Positions 46,581 to 55,182 of a stretch of 64,000 nucleotides of DNA are shown here, one piece after another. The notes beneath the pieces are model-generated. The model saw nothing but the letters and a program-made list of their open reading frames with translations. It searched no databases and was not told the origin of the DNA. This stretch comes from G963662265 sp963668545. Lineage in GTDB: Bacteria > Spirochaetota > Spirochaetia > CADAEX01. Numbering within the stretch: the first letter of the stretch is position 1; each line of letters starts with the position of its first letter. The position numbers were made by a program, and so were the translations under genes. The stretch lies in contig OY764868.1 of assembly GCA_963668545.1 (NCBI GenBank), forward strand, positions 1 through 64,000, read 5' to 3'.

Positions 46581-46662
46581 TTATGAACATCTGTGCAATA
46601 TCCTTTGTTATATGAGCTGTTTGATGCTTATTATTTGTAACTATTTATGTTATAAATAGTTA
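46581..46662 (+). promoter_or_regulatory. Control region of the DUF134 gene
   Basis: TAACTATTTAT (46638-46648) and ATAAATAGTTA (46652-46662) form a perfect 11-bp inverted repeat with a 3-base centre, about 80 bp upstream of the gene. TTATGAACAT (46581-46590) is the minus-strand form of ATGTTCATAA, also found upstream of brnQ and the DUF5320 gene. Region 46421-46740 holds no gene. Confidence 0.65.
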
Positions 46663-46740
46663 TTGTCGTACATACAACTGCCGGAACAGCTGGTAGCTGA
46701 TTACCGGAAAGTTATTGAAAAACTAATATAAGGATATTAT

Positions 46741-47199
46741 ATGCCCAGACCAAGAAAAGACAGAATGGTAGACAGGCCGCCATTGTGGACATCATTCAAG
46801 GTAGCAGGAAAAAGGAGCCGGAATGGAATTCCTGTTTCCCTGAGCCTTGATGAATATGAGGCTATAAGACTTGCCGATTATAAAGGTCTTGAACATGCTG
46901 AAGCCGCCGAAGTTATGGATATTTCCCGGCCAACATTTACAAGACTTATAGACAGTGCAAGAAAGAAAACCGCTCTCCTTTTTATTGAAGGAAAAGAGAT
47001 AAGGATTGAGGGGGGGAGTGTCCATTTTAAAGGCAATGTCTACCGGTGTCTTGACTGCGGAATGACCACAGATGCTGATTTTGATAAAGAAGTTATCAAT
47101 TGTCCAGAATGCGGTTCTGAAAGAATTGTAAATACAGCTGAAAGTTTCGGACATGGAAGATGCTGCAGGGGGCATGGTAACAGAATCAGGAGAATGTAA
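46741..47199 (+). CDS. DUF134 DNA-binding protein with zinc ribbon
   Basis: A 152-residue putative regulator. The N-terminal DUF134 part (residues 1-95) has a sigma-70 region 4-like helix-turn-helix (LSLDEYEAIRLADYKGLEHA; MDISRPTFTRLIDSARKK). The C-terminal half is a zinc or metal ribbon (YRCLDCGMTTD; INCPECGSERI). Such genes commonly neighbour Mrp/NifX genes and probably sense metal or cluster status. The 25-bp inverted repeat upstream could be its own operator. AAGGA precedes the ATG. The stop is one base before the next ATG. Confidence 0.92.
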   Translation: MPRPRKDRMVDRPPLWTSFKVAGKRSRNGIPVSLSLDEYEAIRLADYKGLEHAEAAEVMDISRPTFTRLIDSARKKTALLFIEGKEIRIEGGSVHFKGNVYRCLDCGMTTDADFDKEVINCPECGSERIVNTAESFGHGRCCRGHGNRIRRM

Positions 47200-47200
47200 A

Positions 47201-47977
47201 ATGAAATTGTCTATTCTGGCTGATAATACTGCTTCCGGCAGTTTTCTCGCAGAGCATGGTCTTTCATATTTTATTGAGTATGATAAGAAAATACTTTTCG
47301 ACACTGGCCATAGTGATGTTTTTGTAAAAAATGCTGAAGCCCTGTCCATTGATCTTGATGATGCTGATTATATTGTTTTAAGCCACGGCCACTGGGATCA
47401 TGGAAACGGCCTTAAATACCTCAGAAGAAAGCCTCTGATTTGTCATCCTTCAGCTTTTGACAAAAAATACCGGCTTGACGGCAGAACATACAACGGTATT
47501 GAGTTGAGCTATGATGAGGCAGTAAAGCTGTTTGAACTCGGTGTAAGCAGGGAACCTGTTGAACTTTCTGAAAATATTGTTTTTCTCGGAGAAATTCCAA
47601 GAACAACTCCTTTTGAATCAAAAGAAACCCCTTTTGTTGATGAACATGGTGCTCCGGATTTTATCAGGGATGATTCTGCTCTTGCTGCAGTTGATGATGG
47701 AGAACTGGTAATAATTACAGGCTGCTCGCATTCAGGTATCTGCAATATTATAGAATATGCAAAGAAAGTAACAGGAATCCAGGATGTAAGGACTGTTATC
47801 GGAGGGCTTCATCTTAAGGATGACGGTGAACAGACCAGAGAAACTATCAAGTATCTCAAAAAAACAGGGGTTAAATATGTATGCCCTTCACACTGCACGG
47901 AACTTCCGGCCCTTGCCGCTCTTTATAATGAATTTAAAATAAAGCAGGTGAAAACAGGAATGGTTCTTGATGTTTGA
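47201..47977 (+). CDS. MBL-fold metallo-hydrolase
   Basis: A 258-residue metallo-beta-lactamase-fold protein with the HxHxDH motif LSHGHWDHGNGL, a later ITGCSHSGICN and a final CPSHCTELPAL. It resembles the 7,8-dihydropterin-6-methyl-transferase/PqqB-like group that often accompanies NifX/Mrp genes in anaerobes. I chose the ATG at 47201 (AGGAG upstream). A frame reaching 47153 overlaps the DUF134 gene and lacks homology-like sequence. It is coupled to the DUF134 gene. Confidence 0.9.
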   Translation: MKLSILADNTASGSFLAEHGLSYFIEYDKKILFDTGHSDVFVKNAEALSIDLDDADYIVLSHGHWDHGNGLKYLRRKPLICHPSAFDKKYRLDGRTYNGIELSYDEAVKLFELGVSREPVELSENIVFLGEIPRTTPFESKETPFVDEHGAPDFIRDDSALAAVDDGELVIITGCSHSGICNIIEYAKKVTGIQDVRTVIGGLHLKDDGEQTRETIKYLKKTGVKYVCPSHCTELPALAALYNEFKIKQVKTGMVLDV

Positions 47978-48006
47978 TAACGATTGCAGTGAAAAAGGTT
48001 TTGAAA

Positions 48007-48942
48007 ATGTATAGATATCTGTTTGGCCCTGTTCCATCAAGAAGGCTTGGAATGTCTCTGGGGGTGGATCTTATTCCCCATAAAGTATGCACGCTTAACT
48101 GTGTTTACTGTGAATGCGGTATAACAACAAAACTGACTTCAGAAAGGAAAGAATATGTACCGGCTCTGAAAGTGATTGAAGAGCTTGAGCATTATTTTGC
48201 AGAAAACAGAAACCCCGATTATATTACTTTTTCTGGAGCCGGAGAGCCGCTTCTTAATTCCTCCATAAAAACTGTACTTGACTGGCTAAAAAAAAATATT
48301 CCTGAAGTTCCTGTTGCTGTTCTTACCAACGGTACTCTTCTATCTGATCCGGAGGTCAGAAAAGATATTCTTGCTGCAGATCTTGTTATCCCCTCTCTTG
48401 ATGCTGCCTCTCCGGAATCCTTCAATGCACTGGACAGACCCCATGAAAATATTGATCTCGGAGATTATATTCAGGGTCTGATTGATTTCAGAAGGGAGTA
48501 CAGGGGAGAGATGTGGCTTGAGGTTTTTATTCTTCCGGATTTCAACAATGATGAAAGAAATCTTTTCATGCTCCGGAAGGCACTGAAGCAGATTAATCCT
48601 GACCGTATACAGCTGAATACACTTGACCGGCCCGGAACAGTATCTGATCTGCGAGCCGCATCAAGGGCAGAGCTTCAGAATATTATTGATTACTGGGGTA
48701 TCAGTCAGGCTGAAATAATAAAGGCAGCACCGGAAAGAAAGGATATAAAATCCTACAGGAAGGATACTGAAACTGCTATTCTGGAAACAATCAGCAGAAG
48801 GCCATGTACATTGAAGGATCTTTCATCCATTCTTGGTCTCCATATAAATGAGATTAATAAATATCTGGGAGTCCTGGAAGAGGAGAATTCCGTGTCAGTG
48901 GATGTTCAGGACAGGGGTATTTTCTACACAGTCCAGAGATAA
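48007..48942 (+). CDS. Radical SAM protein with C-terminal winged helix
   Basis: A 311-residue radical SAM enzyme. The cluster motif is C-x3-C-x2-C (CTLNCVYCECG), preceded by YLFGPVPSRRLGMSLGVDL, which is typical of a family found near Mrp/NifX genes. GAGEPLLNSS is the SAM-contact segment. The last 60 residues look like a winged-helix domain (DLSSILGLHINEINKYLGVL). AAGG lies before the ATG at 48007; an earlier frame start at 47974 would overlap the upstream stop. The substrate is unknown. A strong terminator follows. Confidence 0.88.
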   Translation: MYRYLFGPVPSRRLGMSLGVDLIPHKVCTLNCVYCECGITTKLTSERKEYVPALKVIEELEHYFAENRNPDYITFSGAGEPLLNSSIKTVLDWLKKNIPEVPVAVLTNGTLLSDPEVRKDILAADLVIPSLDAASPESFNALDRPHENIDLGDYIQGLIDFRREYRGEMWLEVFILPDFNNDERNLFMLRKALKQINPDRIQLNTLDRPGTVSDLRAASRAELQNIIDYWGISQAEIIKAAPERKDIKSYRKDTETAILETISRRPCTLKDLSSILGLHINEINKYLGVLEEENSVSVDVQDRGIFYTVQR

Positions 48943-48965
48943 TCATTTAATACATTCAGTAAAAG

Positions 48966-48994
48966 ATCCCTGCATTGGTGCAGGGATTCTTTTT
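48966..48994 (+). terminator. Intrinsic terminator after the radical SAM gene
   Basis: ATCCCTGCA (48966-48974) and TGCAGGGAT (48979-48987) form a perfect 9-bp stem with loop TTGG. A T-run follows. Confidence 0.92.
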
Positions 48995-49020
48995 GTCCCC
49001 ATTTATCCGCAATTGAGATA

Positions 49021-49062
49021 TTGACATATGTTCATAATGGGGTGTATATTAATAATGAACAT
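49021..49062 (+). promoter_or_regulatory. DUF5320 gene promoter with inverted ATGTTCAT sites
   Basis: TTGACA (49021-49026) and TATATT (49045-49050) are 18 bp apart. ATGTTCAT (49028-49035) and ATGAACAT (49055-49062) form an inverted pair flanking the -10. The first is part of the 14-bp sequence shared with the brnQ promoter (24370-24383). Confidence 0.7.
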
Positions 49063-49119
49063 AAGTTCTATATATAATTTATATATGAATCGATAACAAT
49101 AAATATCAGGAGGCTTGTA

Positions 49120-49470
49120 ATGCCGTATGGAAATGGAATGGGACCCGAAGGTATGGGCCCCGGAACAGGGAGAAGGATGGGTTATTGCGCAGGCAATAAC
49201 AGACCCGGTTGCTACACTCCCGGATTCGGAGGAAGAGGACGCGGTGCCGGAAGAGGTGCTGGTTTTGGCCCGGGAAACGCAAGAGGTTTTGGAAGAGCTT
49301 CAGGCGGACAATTTTTCCGGGCGGATGATTTTCGGCGGGATTTTGGTCCCCGGGGCAGCAGGAGCGAAGAGGAATTCCTGAGGGAACAGCAGGAGGACCT
49401 TGAACTTGAGCTGGCTGCAGTACGTGAACGGATAAAAAATATTGAGGAAAAATCCCAGGAGAAAGAGTAG
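49120..49470 (+). CDS. DUF5320 glycine-rich protein
   Basis: A 116-residue protein. The first 75 residues are Gly/Arg/Met-rich (MPYGNGMGPEGMGPGTGRRM), with Cys 23 and Cys 31. The last 35 form a charged coiled coil (LREQQEDLELELAAVRERI). This is the DUF5320 layout, nearly always beside Mrp/NifX/DUF134 genes. The function is unknown. AGGAGG precedes the ATG. It has its own promoter and terminator. Confidence 0.9.
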   Translation: MPYGNGMGPEGMGPGTGRRMGYCAGNNRPGCYTPGFGGRGRGAGRGAGFGPGNARGFGRASGGQFFRADDFRRDFGPRGSRSEEEFLREQQEDLELELAAVRERIKNIEEKSQEKE

Positions 49471-49490
49471 TCCTCCATGAGCTGCACTGG

Positions 49491-49530
49491 AAAAAACACC
49501 GGAAACTGCAAAGTTTACCGGTGTTTTTTT
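49491..49530 (+). terminator. Strong terminator after the DUF5320 gene
   Basis: ACACCGG (49496-49502) pairs with CCGGTGT (49518-49524), with an inner AAACT/AGTTT stem. A-run before and T-run after. Confidence 0.95.
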
Positions 49531-49657
49531 ATATAAGACTGCAGATTAATGCTTCTAATTCCCGCTGGTTCAAATGTTGTAATTGCTGTGATTCTCTCAG
49601 CCCTTTCTTTGAAAACTACTTAACAAAGGTTTATACTTAATATGAGAGGTCATGAAA

Positions 49658-50122
49658 ATGTCTGATACTGCATACCGCACTATAGAGTCAGTTTCGCCTC
49701 ATTATTACAGTTATGAAAGCAACAGGCAGCATTTTGAAGAGGAAACAAGAAGGGTTGAAGAGATAATTGAGGATGAAAAGAGGCGTGAGACTGCTGCTGC
49801 AGAAGATGAAAATAAAATTCAGGAAGAGAAAATCCTTGATGGAGTTTTTTATAATGAAGAGATAAGAAAAGAGGAGCAGTCACTTAAAGAGAGACAACTG
49901 GATGATGAAATAATTGAGAGAGTGAAAAATGCTTCTCTTGCCGAGATAGAAAGATGGCTTGATTATGAAAAGATCAGGGAACTTGAACAGCTCCAGATTG
50001 ACAGGGAGCATCAGATTCTTGAAGAGATGGAGAAAAAGAGGATGGCTGAAAAAAATGCTGTATCTGAATATATATCCCGTGACAGTTCAATCACGGGAAT
50101 TAATATTAATCTTCTTGCCTGA
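49658..50122 (+). CDS. Coiled-coil hypothetical protein
   Basis: A 154-residue charged protein, almost all helix, with long Glu/Lys/Arg-rich stretches (FEEETRRVEEIIEDEKRR; LEQLQIDREHQILEEMEKK). It has no Cys and no membrane segment. I chose the ATG at 49658, eight bases after AGAGGT; ATG 49652 is too close to that site. No family is recognised. It converges on the HAD gene across 75 bp. Confidence 0.75.
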   Translation: MSDTAYRTIESVSPHYYSYESNRQHFEEETRRVEEIIEDEKRRETAAAEDENKIQEEKILDGVFYNEEIRKEEQSLKERQLDDEIIERVKNASLAEIERWLDYEKIRELEQLQIDREHQILEEMEKKRMAEKNAVSEYISRDSSITGININLLA

Positions 50123-50197
50123 TAAGCTTTGAATGTCTGATTTTATAATACCCTGAAACAATATTATATACAGATTCAAAAATGCAGCATTGATAAA

Positions 50198-50944
50198 TTA
50201 TTTTTTATCGGGGAAAATCTCAAGCAGATCTGTGAGCGATTCTATAATCAGGTCTGGTTTATGCTCAGGCTTTTCCATCTGTTTCTGTGTGAGTTTTTTT
50301 GTCCTGAGAATAATCGACAAGGCATATCCGGCATCTCTTGGCCCCTGTATATCCCTGTTAGGCTGATCACCTATATATACAGCATTTTCCGGCCTGATAT
50401 CCAGTCCCCTTAGTCCTTTCAGAAAAATGGTTTTATCAGGTTTTCTGATTCCCTCTTCAGATGAAAGCACTATTCTGTCAAACATCCCTTCAAGTTTGTT
50501 CTCCCTTATCTCATCGTAGACAAGCGGTTTGCTCCAGGTATTGCTTATAAGTCCTGTAATATATCCCCTTTCTTTGAGAGATGTCAAAACATTTCTGATA
50601 TTACTGTCTGCAGTCCTCTTTCCTTTTGCCTCAAAATAAAGAAGGGTCAGTTCTTCGGCAACAGGGGAAAGTATTTCTTCCGGCACATCAGGAAGTATCC
50701 ATTCAGGCCATACTCTCGCGGCTGGACATTCAATAAGTGAATCCATTCCCCATTTTTTGTATTCTTCTTCTCCTGCAAGAAGTCTGTCCATCAGGCTTCT
50801 GCAATCCTCTTTAAGACCTGTCATTTCCATTATTTTCAAGAGGTTTGCTTTACCGTTGTCGGGAAGTGGTATTCTTTCCCGCATGACAACGCCTCCCTGG
50901 TCAAAAAATACTGCTTTAATATCCAAGTCTGCTGAAATACCCAT
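50198..50944 (-). CDS. HAD-superfamily hydrolase
   Basis: A 248-residue HAD phosphatase-like protein. Motif I is FFDQGGVV near residue 12, with Gly in place of the usual second Asp. Motif II is ISNT near 133, motif III has Lys in GIRKPDKTIF, and motif IV is YIGDQPNRDIQGPRDAG. This pattern is common in HAD-IA members such as YihX-type and epoxide-hydrolase-N-like proteins. I chose the ATG at 50944 because CAGGAG lies seven bases upstream. The substrate is unknown. Confidence 0.88.
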   Translation of the reverse strand: MGISADLDIKAVFFDQGGVVMRERIPLPDNGKANLLKIMEMTGLKEDCRSLMDRLLAGEEEYKKWGMDSLIECPAARVWPEWILPDVPEEILSPVAEELTLLYFEAKGKRTADSNIRNVLTSLKERGYITGLISNTWSKPLVYDEIRENKLEGMFDRIVLSSEEGIRKPDKTIFLKGLRGLDIRPENAVYIGDQPNRDIQGPRDAGYALSIILRTKKLTQKQMEKPEHKPDLIIESLTDLLEIFPDKK

Positions 50945-51086
50945 CTCAAATCTCCTGAAATATAATGTTGATAGTCTATAAAAGAAAAAAAACTTTAAAA
51001 CCAAATATATTATGCAATAAAACTTTCAAAAAGTATATATAAAAATAGTTTTCATGTGCTTTTTGATGGCTTAAATATAATAAAAA

Positions 51087-51155
51087 GGTATAAGACATAT
51101 AATTTACTTGACAACAGGCAATGCTGGATATACCATATTGATATAAGACTTATAT
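51087..51155 (+). promoter_or_regulatory. Agmatinase-family operon promoter and LysR-type sites
   Basis: TTGACA (51108-51113) with TACCAT (51131-51136) is a likely promoter. ATATAAG-A-CTTATAT (51141-51155) is a perfect inverted repeat fitting the T-N11-A LysR rule. A related TATAAGACATATA lies just upstream of the -35. The LysR gene at 54195 is the obvious candidate regulator. Confidence 0.6.
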
Positions 51156-51185
51156 TTTTAGTAATTGGTCAGGAGGATGCAAGTT

Positions 51186-52151
51186 ATGGATATGGAGGTC
51201 AAGCGATCTGCCAGGCCGGCTGATTCATCATCAGTGCCCAGATTTGCCGGTATTAAAACATTCATGAGACTTCCCTATGAAAGGGATGTCGAGGGGCTTG
51301 ATTTTGCTGTAATGGGGCTTCCGTTTGATACAGGTTCCACTTACAGAATCGGTGCAAGGTTCGGGCCTGAGGCTGTCAGGAGCATCAGTGCAGTTATTAA
51401 GCCTTACAATGCTTATCACAAAATAAATATCTTTGATTATATCTCCGGAATTGATTACGGAGACCTGAATGTCCTTCCCGGGTATATTATGGATACATAC
51501 GAGGCAGTGGCAGAGGAAATGAAGCTCTTTGTAGATAATAATGTAATTCCTGTTGTTGTCGGGGGAGATCATTCCGTGACAGTACCCCAGCTCAGGGCAC
51601 TTTGCAAAAAACACGGGCCTGTAGCTCTTGTTCATTTTGATGCACACCTTGATACTGCAGATTCCTATTTCGGGAAAAAGTATACACACGGCACACCCTT
51701 TTCAAGGGCATATGATGAGGGGTTATTGATTCCTGAAAAAGTAATTCAGATAGGTATGAGAGGAACATATTACGGGGAGCATTCACTCAGAGAGTCAACA
51801 GACAGGGGATTTACTGTAGTTCCTGCTGAAGAGGCTTTTGATATGGGGCTTGATAACCTGATAAAGATGATTCATGAAAAAGTGGGAGATGCAAAGGTTT
51901 TTGTTACATTCGATGTGGATGCCTGCGATCCTGCCTACGCACCGGGAACCGGAACACTTATTCCCGGCGGCTTTACATCCAGGGAAGCAATGAAGCTGAT
52001 AAGAGGTCTTACAGGTCTTGATTTCATAGGATTTGATGTTGTTGAGGTTCTGCCTGATCTTGATCCGAGCAATATAACTTCATGCCTCGCATCAAATATT
52101 GTTTTTGAATATCTGACGCTTATCGCGTTAATGAAAAAAAATCAGGAGTAG
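51186..52151 (+). CDS. Agmatinase/arginase-family ureohydrolase
   Basis: A 321-residue binuclear-manganese hydrolase with all family motifs: VVVGGDHSVTVP, VHFDAHLDTAD and FVTFDVDACDPAYAPGTGT. Family enzymes cleave guanidino compounds to an amine and urea. The context (an EamA permease 6 bp later, then a choline-kinase-like gene and a LysR regulator) is not the usual polyamine or arginine setting, so agmatine is not assured. I chose the ATG at 51186 because AGGAGG lies nine bases before; earlier in-frame codons lack a site. Confidence 0.9.
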   Translation: MDMEVKRSARPADSSSVPRFAGIKTFMRLPYERDVEGLDFAVMGLPFDTGSTYRIGARFGPEAVRSISAVIKPYNAYHKINIFDYISGIDYGDLNVLPGYIMDTYEAVAEEMKLFVDNNVIPVVVGGDHSVTVPQLRALCKKHGPVALVHFDAHLDTADSYFGKKYTHGTPFSRAYDEGLLIPEKVIQIGMRGTYYGEHSLRESTDRGFTVVPAEEAFDMGLDNLIKMIHEKVGDAKVFVTFDVDACDPAYAPGTGTLIPGGFTSREAMKLIRGLTGLDFIGFDVVEVLPDLDPSNITSCLASNIVFEYLTLIALMKKNQE

Positions 52152-52157
52152 TTAATT

Positions 52158-53075
52158 ATGAAAAAAGCTTATAAAGGAACAATCTTTGTGCTTATAGCAT
52201 CATTGGGACTTTCAACAGAAGCAATTTTTGCAAAACTCTGTTACGATTCAGGTGTTAATGTAATGACTGTAATATCATTAAGATATGCAATCTCAACAAT
52301 TCTTCTTGCAATATTTGTTATGGCAATAAAAGACAAATTTACAATGAAGGCTAAAAGTGTAAAACTACTCTTTGTTAATGTGGCTATTTTTATCGGTTTT
52401 ACCATTTTTCTTTTTAAATCATACGACCTTCTTCCCGCAGGTCTGGCAATTATGCTTCTTTATACTTTTGTTGCCTTTACAGGAATTCTTGAATCAGTTA
52501 TCAACAGAATACGGCTTACAAAAAACAAAATAATAACAATTGGGTTATCACTTGCAGGTATAGCAGCCCTCTCAGGTGCTTCATTCAACAGTGTAAGCAG
52601 TCTGGGCATAGGTCTGGGTATTGCTGCGGCAGTCGGCTATGCACTTTACTTCATCTACATGGAAAAAGCGCTTGATACAGGTGTCTCAGAACCTACTTTC
52701 ATGGTTAATCTTTTCTTCTTTGCTACAGTTATTTTCTCTGGATACGGTCTTGCAACCGGTGGAATCAGTCTTGATTTCCCCCCAACAGGCTGGTTATATC
52801 TTGGACTTTTAAGTGTGTTTTCAACAAGTATAGCTCTTCTTGCCCTGACTTACGGAATACCTCTTCTCGGCCCGACAAGATCAGCTATTATCAGTACATT
52901 TGAACCTCCCATGACAGCGCTCTGGGCATTTATTGTGTTCAAGGAGATCTTTACACCTCTTCAGGCACTTGGTGCAGTTCTGGTTGTAAGTTCTATTTTC
53001 TGGAATGCTGTGTCTGCCGGAAAGGAATCTGCAGATTCAAATTCTGAAGCAGTTACAGAAACTGAAATAAATTAA
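52158..53075 (+). CDS. EamA/DMT-family transporter
   Basis: A 305-residue ten-helix permease with two EamA halves (first from residue 8, IFVLIASLGLSTEAIFAKL; second near 150). It lies 6 bp after the ureohydrolase gene and 15 bp before the kinase-like gene, so it likely moves the substrate or product of those enzymes. AGGAG precedes the ATG. It is the third EamA gene in the window. Confidence 0.92.
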   Translation: MKKAYKGTIFVLIASLGLSTEAIFAKLCYDSGVNVMTVISLRYAISTILLAIFVMAIKDKFTMKAKSVKLLFVNVAIFIGFTIFLFKSYDLLPAGLAIMLLYTFVAFTGILESVINRIRLTKNKIITIGLSLAGIAALSGASFNSVSSLGIGLGIAAAVGYALYFIYMEKALDTGVSEPTFMVNLFFFATVIFSGYGLATGGISLDFPPTGWLYLGLLSVFSTSIALLALTYGIPLLGPTRSAIISTFEPPMTALWAFIVFKEIFTPLQALGAVLVVSSIFWNAVSAGKESADSNSEAVTETEIN

Positions 53076-53090
53076 GGGATAAGTATAAAT

Positions 53091-54056
53091 ATGGATAAAA
53101 CAATGACAGTAGAAAAAAATTATATAAATGTTGATTTCACACCTGAAACAGTTCTTGAAATTATGCCGGAATGGGAAGGTGAAGAAATTGAAGTGTCTCC
53201 TCTTAAAGGTGGACTGACCAATAAAATATGGAGAGCAAAATGCTCAAAAGGTGATGTTGCAATAAGGGTTTTCGGTGACCAGACAGAGATGTTTATAGAC
53301 AGGGAAAGGGAAGCTCAGGCTCTCATGGCTATGTCTGAAAAAGATATAACATCTAACTTTGTAAAATACCTGCCTAAAAGAAGAGTCACTGTTGTTGATT
53401 TTATTATCGGAAGCAAGACTCTCTGTAACGATGATTTCAATAATCCTGAGCTCTGGCCTTTAGTTGTCGAACCTGTAAGGAAAACACATCAGAGCGGAGT
53501 AAGGGTAAACGGTACATTTAATCCGATGGAAAGAATCCATAAAATGAAGACACTCCTCGACAGCTTCGGTAAAGAATACCCTGAACTTGATCTTGAAGGG
53601 ACAATCAGTAAGCTTGAGAAAATTGACAGTATTATCGGTATCAGCGAGGATGAATATGTAATAACACACAATGACCTTCTTGCCGAAAATTTCATGCTTA
53701 TAACAGATGAATATAAGGATAAGTATAATAATCCTGTTTACCTTATAGACTGGGAAAATTCAGCAATGGGCCCCCGCTTCTACGATCTTGCAGTCACTTT
53801 CCAGGAGACTCTTGTGGACCGTAATGTTCAGAAAGAAATTGTAATGGCATATTGCGAGGGAAAGGATTTTGAAAAGACCCTCTTCAATATTGATATGTTC
53901 AAGCCGTTCAGTGAAACTTACTGGGCAATCTGGAGCCTTATCCAGATGAATGTTTCAACTATTGATTTTGATTACTATCCCTATGGCAAGGAAAAATATG
54001 ACAGGGCTGTAGAACTTATTGCCTGGCTGGATGCAGAGTATGATCTCAATATTTAG
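53091..54056 (+). CDS. Choline/ethanolamine kinase-like phosphotransferase
   Basis: A 321-residue protein with the APH/choline kinase fold. The N-lobe has PLKGGLTNKIWRAK. The catalytic loop is VITHNDLLAENFML, and the metal loop is YLIDWENSAMGPRFYDLA. These match choline kinase and related LicA-type proteins. It probably phosphorylates an amino alcohol or other small amine, perhaps the product of the ureohydrolase; the substrate is not known. It is the last gene before a strong terminator. Confidence 0.88.
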   Translation: MDKTMTVEKNYINVDFTPETVLEIMPEWEGEEIEVSPLKGGLTNKIWRAKCSKGDVAIRVFGDQTEMFIDREREAQALMAMSEKDITSNFVKYLPKRRVTVVDFIIGSKTLCNDDFNNPELWPLVVEPVRKTHQSGVRVNGTFNPMERIHKMKTLLDSFGKEYPELDLEGTISKLEKIDSIIGISEDEYVITHNDLLAENFMLITDEYKDKYNNPVYLIDWENSAMGPRFYDLAVTFQETLVDRNVQKEIVMAYCEGKDFEKTLFNIDMFKPFSETYWAIWSLIQMNVSTIDFDYYPYGKEKYDRAVELIAWLDAEYDLNI

Positions 54057-54094
54057 CTGCTTTCAATATTTATAAAAAATTTGAAATAAAAGGT

Positions 54095-54135
54095 AAAAAA
54101 AGCATACTTCATATACCCTGAGAAGTATGCTTTTT
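54095..54135. terminator. Strong terminator after the kinase-like gene
   Basis: AGCATACTTC (54101-54110) and GAAGTATGCT (54122-54131) are perfect arms, preceded by an A-run and followed by TTTT. It works in either direction. Confidence 0.93.
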
Positions 54136-54194
54136 CCATTACTGATGTATTCTGCAGAATCAGAGTTAATAATTCAGGTTCCCATGGAAAAGGA

Positions 54195-55145
54195 ATGAGA
54201 ATTATTAATATTGCTAAAAGGAGTTATAAGCCTTATAATCCGCTCATGAATCTGCACCATCTGAAAACTTTTTATCTTACTGCCAGGCATTCCAGTGTAT
54301 CCCAGGCTGCCCGCGAGCTGAATATTGCCCAGCCTGCAGCGACACGGCATCTTAAGGAACTTCAGAATGAAATCGATATTGTGCTCTTCAACAACAGGGG
54401 GAAAAAACTATACCTTACCAACGAGGGGAAAATCCTTTATGAGAAGACAAAAAAGCTTTTCAGGGAGGAATCTGAAGTAGAAACAGTTATTGATGAGATT
54501 AAAAGATTCAGAAAAGGACTTATTTCTCTCTCTGCACAGGCAACATTTGCTGATTATTATTTTCATGAAGTCCTTCTTGATTTTTACAGGAATTGTCCTG
54601 ATATAGCTATCACTGTATCAACATTCCTGAGTGATGATGAAGTTCTTAAAAGTATCGAAAAAATGGATTATGATCTGGGTATTGCATCTGTAAAGCCTGA
54701 TTCAAAAGTTATAAAAAGCAGAAAAATATTTACCGCAAGTCAGTACCTGATTGTCCCCCCCACCCATAAACTTGCAGGGGAAAAAATAATTACTCCTGAT
54801 ATGATAAATAACGAGACATTTGTGCTGCCTGAAAAATCGACAAGAAGCAGGAGTCTTATTGACAGCTATTTCAGGCATAATGGAATAAATATAAAAGTAC
54901 TTTACGAGCTCGGGCACACAAACCCGATTGTCAATATAGTCAAAAACAATATCGGGATTTCAATAACATACAGGAAACCGGTTCTCAATGCAGTTGAAAG
55001 AGGCGATATATGCATGATACCGATTGATGACCCTTCCAGGCTTCTTATCAGGAATTTTTATCTGATTTATAATAAGGAAAAATATATGTCTGAAATTATA
55101 CAGAAGTTTATTGATACTGTCGAATCCTGGTCAGGGAATGTTTAG
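54195..55145 (+). CDS. LysR-family transcriptional regulator
   Basis: A LysR regulator of up to 316 residues. The helix-turn-helix reads LKTFYLTARHSSVSQAAREL then LNIAQPAATRHLKELQ. The effector domain starts near 105. The family-typical start would be the ATG at 54246 (MNLHHLK), which has no ribosome site in range. The ATG at 54195 directly follows AAAAGGA, so the start is uncertain. A perfect palindrome ATTCTGCAGAAT (54149-54160) upstream may be an operator. It probably controls the ureohydrolase-EamA-kinase operon. Confidence 0.9.
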   Translation: MRIINIAKRSYKPYNPLMNLHHLKTFYLTARHSSVSQAARELNIAQPAATRHLKELQNEIDIVLFNNRGKKLYLTNEGKILYEKTKKLFREESEVETVIDEIKRFRKGLISLSAQATFADYYFHEVLLDFYRNCPDIAITVSTFLSDDEVLKSIEKMDYDLGIASVKPDSKVIKSRKIFTASQYLIVPPTHKLAGEKIITPDMINNETFVLPEKSTRSRSLIDSYFRHNGINIKVLYELGHTNPIVNIVKNNIGISITYRKPVLNAVERGDICMIPIDDPSRLLIRNFYLIYNKEKYMSEIIQKFIDTVESWSGNV

Positions 55146-55182
55146 AAGACCGGGATGCTGTCTATATCTGGGATAATTATTT

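Noticed and set aside
46792..47349. A 185-codon frame antisense to the DUF134 and MBL genes
   Set aside because: It crosses two well-supported genes and has no family-like motif.
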